Shown: positions 59,115 to 64,000 of the stretch, in pieces | How the letters are laid out: each line of letters begins with the position of its first letter | How positions within the stretch are numbered: the stretch's first letter is position 1 | NCBI GenBank assembly: GCA_019637805.1 | Contig: JAHBVB010000001.1 | Location: forward strand, 261,875-325,874 | Source of the DNA: Anaerolineales bacterium | GTDB lineage: Bacteria > Chloroflexota > Anaerolineae > Anaerolineales > UBA11579 | Length of the DNA: 64,000 bases | Reading direction: 5' to 3' | The notes under the pieces: model-generated | What the model saw: only the letters and a program-made list of their open reading frames with translations | The model's database searches: none | Told to the model about the DNA's origin: nothing | Position numbers and translations under genes: made by a program

Positions 59115-59966
59115 TTACTCGATGCCAGCCAGGAAGGCCACGCCGAGGGTGCCGGGGCCGGTGTGGGTGCCTACAGCCGGGCTCACATCGGTGATGGCGG
59201 CTTCCAGCGGCTTGAAGCGATCCTTCACCTCAGCCAGCAAGGCTTCGGCATCGGCCTGGGCATTGGCGTGCAGCACGGCAATGCGCACGGGGCCGCGCCC
59301 GCCGATGCGTTCCTCGGCCAGCTCGACCATGCGCTTGACGGCTTTGCCCTTGGTGCGCACGCGCTCCACGGGCTGCAGCTTACCCTCGACCACTTCAAGG
59401 ATCGGCTTCATGTTAAGCGCCGTGCCCAGGAAGCGCTGCGCGCCGCCGATGCGGCCGCCGCGGTGCAGGAATTCCAGCGTGTCCACCATCAGCATCACGC
59501 CGGTGTTGTCCCGGGCGGCTTCGGCGATCTTGACGCATTCCGCTAGCGACTTACCGGCTTTGGCGGCCGCGGCGGCTCGCAGCAGGGGCCAGCCAGTGCC
59601 CATCGAGGCGGAACGGCCATCGATCACTTCCACCTTCACGCCCGAAGCCATTTCCTTACCCTGCAAAGCAGAGGCGATCGTCCCGGAAAAAGCGGAGGAC
59701 ACAAAGATACCCAGAACATCGAAGCCCTTCTTGCCCAGCTCTTCAAACTTCTCTTTGAAGGCTGCGGGGGTGGGCTGCGATGTGGTGGGGGATTTGGTGG
59801 AGGCGGCCAGGCGTTCGTAAAATTCCTTGGGCTGGATATCTACACCGTCGTACATTTCTTGGTCTCCCCAAATGATCAAAGCGGGGACGACATGGATTTC
59901 GTGACCCTTGCTGAGCTCTTTGGGGATATAGGTCGTGCTGTCTGTAACAATCGCGATCTTAGCCAT
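59115..59966 (-). CDS. DegV family fatty-acid-binding protein
   Basis: 283 residues. DegV/FakB proteins hold a fatty acid for phosphorylation by FakA in bacteria that use exogenous fatty acids. Landmarks: IAIVTDSTTYIPKELSKGH, the fatty-acid loop TSQPTPAAFKEKFEEL, FVSSAFSGTIASAL, DGRSASMGTGW and LEFLHRGGRIGGAQRFLG. The C-terminal EDD-fold part (HTGPGTLGVAFL) is complete. No FakA gene is nearby. A GAGGAGA site lies upstream of the ATG; terminator shared with pdp. Confidence 0.94.
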   Translation of the reverse strand: MAKIAIVTDSTTYIPKELSKGHEIHVVPALIIWGDQEMYDGVDIQPKEFYERLAASTKSPTTSQPTPAAFKEKFEELGKKGFDVLGIFVSSAFSGTIASALQGKEMASGVKVEVIDGRSASMGTGWPLLRAAAAAKAGKSLAECVKIAEAARDNTGVMLMVDTLEFLHRGGRIGGAQRFLGTALNMKPILEVVEGKLQPVERVRTKGKAVKRMVELAEERIGGRGPVRIAVLHANAQADAEALLAEVKDRFKPLEAAITDVSPAVGTHTGPGTLGVAFLAGIE

Positions 59967-60055
59967 AGATTCTCCTCGTCAGGCGGTGTGACGGCCTATT
60001 AAAACACAGAACAATAAGGCAGTTTGCGGCAAAACTTCACGCAACGCAGCTACCC

Positions 60056-60084
60056 TTGACCGCTCCAGACTAGCAAGCTACAAT
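60056..60084 (+). promoter_or_regulatory. Sigma-70 promoter of the rpsP-khpA-rimM operon
   Basis: TTGACC (60056-60061), 17-bp spacer, TACAAT (60079-60084), about 55 nt before the rpsP ATG. Confidence 0.75.
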
Positions 60085-60146
60085 CACACGCTGTTTCCAA
60101 GTACAATAGGGCAGCGTTAATCACTGAATAGGAGTATTTTCAGCAC

Positions 60147-60764
60147 ATGGTTCGTATCCGATTGCGCCGAGTAGGCGGCAAAAAGCAGGCCACTTTCCGT
60201 ATCGTGGCGGCTGACAAAGAAAGCCCCCGAGACGGCCGCTTCATTGAAATCCTTGGCTTTTATAACCCGCGCACTGAGCCGGCCACAATTAGCTTGAAGG
60301 AAGACCGCATTTATCATTGGATTGGCAATGGCGCCGTCCCCAGCGATTCCGCCAGCCAGATCTTCCAGACCGCTGGCTTGCTGGCGCGCTTTGAGCGCTA
60401 CAAAGCCGGTGAGGGCCTGGAAGCCCTGCTGGCCGAGGCTGAAGCAGCCGACAAGACCCGCAACGCCAACACCAAGACCCGCCGCCCGGCTCCCCCAGCC
60501 GGCAGTTCCAAGCGCAAGCAGGCCGCCCGCGACGCAGCTGCGGCGGCCGCCGCCGAAGCCGCCAAGGCTCAGGCGGAGGCCCCTGCTGCAGCCCCGGCGG
60601 CGGAAGAAGCCGCACCGGTGGCAGAAGCTGAGGCCCCAGCGGCTGAGGCCGCCCCGGCTGAAGAAGCTGAAGCCCCCGCCGCCGAAGAAACCCCGGCTGA
60701 GGCTGAAGCCCCGGCAGCTGAAGAAACCCCTGCTGAGGACACCCCGGCCGAAGCCGCCGAATAA
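60147..60764 (+). CDS. rpsP: 30S ribosomal protein bS16 with long Ala/Glu/Pro-rich tail
   Basis: 205 residues, more than twice the usual ~85-90. The ribosomal part (1-~90) is clear: MVRIRLRRVGGKKQATFRIV, DGRFIEILGFYNP and WIGNGAVPSDSASQIF. The remaining ~115 residues are a low-complexity tail, first basic (TKTRRPAPPAGSSKRKQ) and then a long run of Ala, Glu and Pro with short repeats of A-P-A-A-E-E. The tail is probably disordered and exposed on the ribosome. It heads the rpsP-khpA-rimM operon, the common arrangement (without ffh and trmD here). An AGGAG site is upstream of the ATG. Confidence 0.94.
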   Translation: MVRIRLRRVGGKKQATFRIVAADKESPRDGRFIEILGFYNPRTEPATISLKEDRIYHWIGNGAVPSDSASQIFQTAGLLARFERYKAGEGLEALLAEAEAADKTRNANTKTRRPAPPAGSSKRKQAARDAAAAAAAEAAKAQAEAPAAAPAAEEAAPVAEAEAPAAEAAPAEEAEAPAAEETPAEAEAPAAEETPAEDTPAEAAE

Positions 60765-60778
60765 GCCCGGTTCATACA

Positions 60779-61015
60779 ATGAAGGAACTCATCGAGTACG
60801 TAGCCCGTTCGCTGGTGGATGACCCGACCCAGGTGCATGTTCACGAGCGCAAAAAAGGCGACAGCGCAGAGATCTCGCTGCAGGTCGCCAAAGAAGACAT
60901 GGGCCGCGTAATCGGACGCAATGGGCGGGTGGCCAATGCCATCCGCACCCTACTGCAGGTCTCGGCCAGCCGGGATGGCAAGCGCGCCTTCTTGCGTATC
61001 TCCGAACCCCAGTGA
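60779..61015 (+). CDS. khpA: KH-domain RNA-binding protein KhpA
   Basis: 78 residues forming one KH domain: KELIEYVARSLVDDP at the start and the RNA-binding loop in MGRVIGRNGRVANAIRTLL (GRNG in place of GKxG). KhpA pairs with KhpB (the jag product at 18.6 kb) in other bacteria to bind RNAs involved in cell division. It lies between rpsP and rimM as usual, and the rimM GTG start overlaps its stop codon (GTGA). Full length. Confidence 0.95.
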   Translation: MKELIEYVARSLVDDPTQVHVHERKKGDSAEISLQVAKEDMGRVIGRNGRVANAIRTLLQVSASRDGKRAFLRISEPQ

Positions 61016-61608
61016 GCAGCCCCCGCCGGCGCCAAGCCGCCAAACGCAAACAGCACCATACAGGCTCGCCCGTACCCAGCGAGCCTGTATTTGTATGCGT
61101 GGCCGTACTGCGCCGCCCGCATGGGTTGCGGGGCGAAGTGGTGGTCAGCCTGGAAACCGACTTCCCTGAGCGCCTGCAAACCGGCACGCGCTTGTTCCTG
61201 AGTGAAGATTACACCCCGATAACCATTGCCAGCCGCCGCCCGCATGCGGATGGGCTGCTGCTCTCCTTTGTAGAATTTCCCACTCACGAAGCGGTGCAGC
61301 CTTTCCGCAACGAACCGCTCTTCGTATCCATAGAGGATCGCCCACCCCTGCCGGCAGGCGAGTATTACCATCACGAACTGCTCGGCATGGATGTGCTCGA
61401 CAAGGGCGGCGAAAGCCTGGGCCAGTTGGCAGACATCCTGGTGACTGGCGCCAACGATGTGTACCTGGTGCGGGCGGCCGACGGCGAGGAGATCCTGCTG
61501 CCGGCCATCCCCCAGGTGATCCTTGGCGTGGATACGGCCGCCAGGCAAATGCGCGTGCATCTGCTGCCTGGCCTGCGCCAACCCAAGAAACCCAACCCAG
61601 ACGGCTAA
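61012..61608 (+). CDS. rimM: Ribosome maturation factor RimM
   Basis: 198 residues starting at a GTG that overlaps the khpA stop. The RimM start motif is VAVLRRPHGLRGEVVV, after an extra ~28-residue basic N-terminal tail (SSPRRRQAAKRKQ). The PRC-barrel half begins around EYYHHELLGMDVLD and includes the ILVTGANDVYLV and LLPAIPQVILGVD landmarks. It helps 16S processing and 30S head assembly by binding uS19. The basic tail could be translated from the GTG or absent if a later start is used. Confidence 0.94.
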   Translation: MSSPRRRQAAKRKQHHTGSPVPSEPVFVCVAVLRRPHGLRGEVVVSLETDFPERLQTGTRLFLSEDYTPITIASRRPHADGLLLSFVEFPTHEAVQPFRNEPLFVSIEDRPPLPAGEYYHHELLGMDVLDKGGESLGQLADILVTGANDVYLVRAADGEEILLPAIPQVILGVDTAARQMRVHLLPGLRQPKKPNPDG

Positions 61609-61650
61609 CCTTTACGCAACCCGCACAACCAGCTACACTGCCCACAGTCG

Positions 61651-61680
61651 TTGACAGGCGTTAAAGGGCTATGGTATTCT
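61651..61680 (+). promoter_or_regulatory. Sigma-70 promoter of dprA
   Basis: TTGACA (61651-61656), 18-bp spacer, TATTCT (61675-61680). The expected start near 61687 excludes the in-frame ATG at 61671 and supports the ATG at 61710. Confidence 0.72.
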
Positions 61681-61709
61681 CGGCCCGCTTTGCCCTGGGG
61701 GCGGCTGCT

Positions 61710-62825
61710 ATGGATGAAAAGACCTACTGGCTGGCATTGAACCGCATATCCGGCATTGGCGCGGTGCGCTTCCGGGCCTTGCTGGACGCCTTCGGCAGCG
61801 CGGCGGCGGCCTGGGCGGCCAGCCCCAGCGAGCTGAAGGCCGCCGGGCTTAGCCCGGCGGCTGTAGAGCGGCTGCTTGAGGCGCGCAGCGCTGCAGACTT
61901 AGCCAACCTGCCTGCAGAACTGGAACAGCACGGCCTGCAAGCCCTGACCTGGGACGAACCGGGCTATCCGCGCAAACTGCGTGAACTGGAGCAGGCGCCG
62001 CCGGTCTTGTATGTGCGCGGTACGCTGCAGCCTGAGGATGAGTGGGCCGTTGCGATCGTGGGCACCCGCCAGGTGACTGCCTACGGCCGGCAGGTGGCGG
62101 CGGATTTGGCCGCCTTCCTGGCGCGCAACGGCTTGACGGTGGTGAGTGGCCTGGCGCGCGGCGTGGACGCCGTAGCCCACCAGGCGGCTCTCGAAGCCGG
62201 CGGCCGCACCCTGGCGGTGATGGCGCACGGCCTGGAGCGGGTCTACCCGCCGGAGCACCGCAAACTGGCCCAGGAGATCTGCGGCCGCGGAGCGCTGCTC
62301 AGCGACTATGCGGTGGGCACACCGCCGGACAGCGCCAATTTCCCGCCGCGCAACCGCATCATCTCCGGCCTGTCGCTGGCGGTAGTGGTGGTGGAGGCCG
62401 GCCAGCGCAGCGGCGCGCTGATCACGGCCGGTTTTGCCGCCGAGCAAGGCCGGGAAGTTTTTGCGGTGCCGGGTAATATTCACGCTCCGCAAAGCGCCGG
62501 TACAAACTTTCTGATCCAGCGCGGCGCCCACCCTCTGCTGCGCTTCGAGGAACTGTTGGAAGTATTGAACTTGGAAATGATGACTGCTCACCAAACCGCC
62601 GCGGCGGCCCTGCCAGCCGACCCTACCGAGGCGCGCCTGTACACGCTCTTGGGCAAAGAGCCGCGGCATCTGAACGAGCTGGGCGCCCAGGCCGGTCTGC
62701 CGATCGAACAGGTGTCGGCGACCCTGGCCCTGATGGAACTGAAGGGACTGGTGCGCCAGGTGGGCGGCATGAGCTACGTGGTGCGCGAGAGCCAAGCCGC
62801 CTACCAAACCGGGAGCCTGCCCTAG
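61710..62825 (+). CDS. dprA: DNA-processing protein DprA
   Basis: 371 residues. DprA loads RecA on incoming single-stranded DNA in natural transformation. An N-terminal helix-hairpin-helix-like region (LNRISGIGAVRFRALLDAFG) precedes the Rossmann domain: VAIVGTRQVTAYGRQVA, VVSGLARGVDAVAHQAAL, PRNRIISGLSLAVVVVEA, RSGALITAGFAAEQGREVFAVPG and NFLIQRGAHPL. The last ~70 residues form a winged helix (LNELGAQAGLPIEQVSATLALMELKGLVRQVGG by position). The start at 61710 agrees with the promoter just upstream and a GGGGGCGG site. It is followed 1 bp later by the guanylyltransferase gene. Confidence 0.96.
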   Translation: MDEKTYWLALNRISGIGAVRFRALLDAFGSAAAAWAASPSELKAAGLSPAAVERLLEARSAADLANLPAELEQHGLQALTWDEPGYPRKLRELEQAPPVLYVRGTLQPEDEWAVAIVGTRQVTAYGRQVAADLAAFLARNGLTVVSGLARGVDAVAHQAALEAGGRTLAVMAHGLERVYPPEHRKLAQEICGRGALLSDYAVGTPPDSANFPPRNRIISGLSLAVVVVEAGQRSGALITAGFAAEQGREVFAVPGNIHAPQSAGTNFLIQRGAHPLLRFEELLEVLNLEMMTAHQTAAAALPADPTEARLYTLLGKEPRHLNELGAQAGLPIEQVSATLALMELKGLVRQVGGMSYVVRESQAAYQTGSLP

Positions 62826-62826
62826 C

Positions 62827-63918
62827 ATGCCCAACAATTATTACGCCGTGATCATGGCCGGGGGCGGGGGTACCCGGCTGTGGCCGCTCTCGCGCCAGGC
62901 GACGCCCAAGCAAATGCTGCCGCTGATCGCAGACAGCACCTTGTTCCAAACCGCCCTCAAACGCCTGCAGCGCGTATTTTCCCCGGAGCATATTCTGGTG
63001 GTGACCAACCAGCAGCAAGCCGCACGCCTGCAGGAGCAAGCCCCAGAGCTGAAACCAGAAAACTTCCTGCTGGAACCGCAGCCGCGCGGCACGGCCGCAG
63101 CCATCGGCCTGGCGGCCGCCTACCTGCAGGCGCGTGACCCCGGCGCCGTCATGGCCGTGCTGACCGCCGACCATTACATCGGCAACGAAGCCGAGTTTGA
63201 GCGCTACCTGCTGGCCGCCCGCCAGCTGGCGGAACAGGGCCACCTGGTGACCCTGGGCATTGAACCCAGCTACGCCGCCACGCAGTTCGGCTACATTCAG
63301 CTGGGGGCGGCGCTGGCCAAAGTGGACGGCTACACGGCCTACACAGCGCAGCGCTTCAAAGAGAAACCGGCCGCGGCCGAGGCGGAGGCCATGTTGGCCG
63401 AAGGCGGTTATGCCTGGAATTCAGGCATGTTCATCTGGCAGGTGGCGCGCATTTGGCAGGAGTTCCAGCGCCACATGCCGGAACTGCACGAGGCGCTGGA
63501 AAAGATCTCGGCAGCCTGGAACCAGGCGGACTTTGCGACTGTGTTGGCGCATGAGTGGCCGCGCATCGCCGCCCAGACGATAGACTACGGCGTGATGGAA
63601 CAGGCCGCGGATGTGGCTGTGATCCCCGCCCGGGATATGGCCTGGAACGATGTTGGCTCGTGGAGTTCACTGTTCGAGGTGCTGGAGGTGGATGCCAGCG
63701 GCAACCTGGTGCTCAGCGAGCGGCACTTGGATATTGACAGCCGCAACGTATTGATCCACAGCAATGGCCAGGAGCGCATGGTGGTCACCGTGGGGGTGGA
63801 AAACATGGTGGTGGTGGACACCGGCGACGTCTTGCTGATCTGCTCCAAAGAGCGTGCGCAGGACCTGCGCAAAGTGATCGAGTTATTAAAGGAAAAGGGC
63901 CTGCAACAATATCTATAG
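62827..63918 (+). CDS. manC: Mannose-1-phosphate guanylyltransferase
   Basis: 363 residues. It makes GDP-mannose from mannose 1-phosphate and GTP. Signature motifs: IMAGGGGTRLWPLSR (nucleotide binding), TPKQMLPL, LLEPQPRGTAAAIGLAA, LTADHYIG and, in the active site, RFKEKPAAAEAEAML, GGYAWNSGMFIW and DYGVMEQA, then DMAWNDVGSW. There is no C-terminal isomerase domain, so it is the monofunctional short form. It is co-transcribed with dprA (1-bp gap), with no obvious functional link. GDP-mannose would feed the glycosyltransferase at 41.9 kb or surface glycans. Confidence 0.94.
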   Translation: MPNNYYAVIMAGGGGTRLWPLSRQATPKQMLPLIADSTLFQTALKRLQRVFSPEHILVVTNQQQAARLQEQAPELKPENFLLEPQPRGTAAAIGLAAAYLQARDPGAVMAVLTADHYIGNEAEFERYLLAARQLAEQGHLVTLGIEPSYAATQFGYIQLGAALAKVDGYTAYTAQRFKEKPAAAEAEAMLAEGGYAWNSGMFIWQVARIWQEFQRHMPELHEALEKISAAWNQADFATVLAHEWPRIAAQTIDYGVMEQAADVAVIPARDMAWNDVGSWSSLFEVLEVDASGNLVLSERHLDIDSRNVLIHSNGQERMVVTVGVENMVVVDTGDVLLICSKERAQDLRKVIELLKEKGLQQYL

Positions 63919-63961
63919 CAGGCCGTTAACTACAAATAGATTTCACCCAGAGGTAGGAAAC

Positions 63962-64000
63962 TTGGAAGCGTATTGCGTTAAGTGCAAAACCAAACGAGAG
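63962..64000 (+). CDS. Partial small CxxC protein (DUF5679-like), truncated by window end
   Basis: Thirteen codons from a TTG at 63962, preceded by AGAGGTAGG: EAYCVKCKTKRE after the start. This matches the beginning of small (~45-residue) zinc-ribbon proteins of the DUF5679 kind that often lie between dprA-region genes and topA in Chloroflexota. The second CxxC pair would be outside the window. Confidence 0.65.
   Translation, partial: MEAYCVKCKTKRE

Overview
The window looks like a chromosomal segment of a GC-rich member of the Chloroflexota, probably Anaerolineae-like. That placement is an inference from gene content: a short YidC of the kind found without an outer membrane, a DUF5667-type protein beside an ECF sigma factor, CpXC and MalT/BTAD proteins, a dprA gene followed by a small CxxC protein, and many GAF, GGDEF and HD-GYP regulators. 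No insertion sequence, prophage, CRISPR array or rRNA was seen. One tRNA (Arg, CCG anticodon) is present.

Layout. 1-9.6 kb: a partial secreted lectin-like protein, two cold-shock proteins, an HD-GYP sensor, an ECF sigma/DUF5667/repeat-protein operon, and two related secreted repeat proteins flanking trmB and a 65-residue conserved protein. 9.7-15.7 kb: two neighbouring membrane diguanylate cyclases, a small NarL-type histidine kinase, a cobalamin adenosyltransferase and small unknowns. 15.9-19.4 kb: the rpmH-rnpA-yidD-yidC-jag cluster, interrupted by a beta-propeller lipoprotein. 19.5-23.7 kb: a complete ComQXPA-like pheromone system. 24-28 kb: tRNA-Arg, modA, a PadR-like regulator, modB, gap and a phosphate-binding-protein-like lipoprotein. 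28-38 kb: uppP, tgt, an SLC13/RCK transporter, lysine 6-aminotransferase, a GAF-PAS kinase and a CpXC protein. 37-42.6 kb: an FHA regulator divergent from a Ser/Thr kinase, a large GH3-like surface protein and a glycosyltransferase. 42.6-50.5 kb: recJ, yvcK, pgk, tpiA, upp, ruvB and queA. 50.5-57.6 kb: a five-GAF HD-GYP protein, two small precursor-like peptides and a giant MalT/BTAD regulator. 57.7-64 kb: pyrimidine-nucleoside phosphorylase, degV, rpsP-khpA-rimM, dprA, a GDP-mannose pyrophosphorylase and the start of a CxxC protein.

The most notable system is at 19.5-23.7 kb. A ComP-like kinase (PDZ-like segment, many membrane helices, HisKA_3), a 48-codon ORF too short for usual gene calling whose product ends in Trp-Thr-Glu, an isoprenyl-diphosphate-synthase-like protein with both aspartate-rich motifs, and a LuxR-type response regulator lie together. 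In Bacillus the same four parts make, prenylate and sense the ComX pheromone, whose modified Trp is also third from the end.

A second peptide locus at 53.8-54.3 kb encodes a perfect 14-residue repeat peptide, conserved by purely synonymous changes, and an NHLP-like leader peptide, beside a MalT/BTAD regulator. Several housekeeping genes (trmB, the adenosyltransferase, a glycosyltransferase, ruvB, pyrimidine phosphorylase) have a TATAAT box 6-9 nt before the start codon, suggesting leaderless mRNAs.
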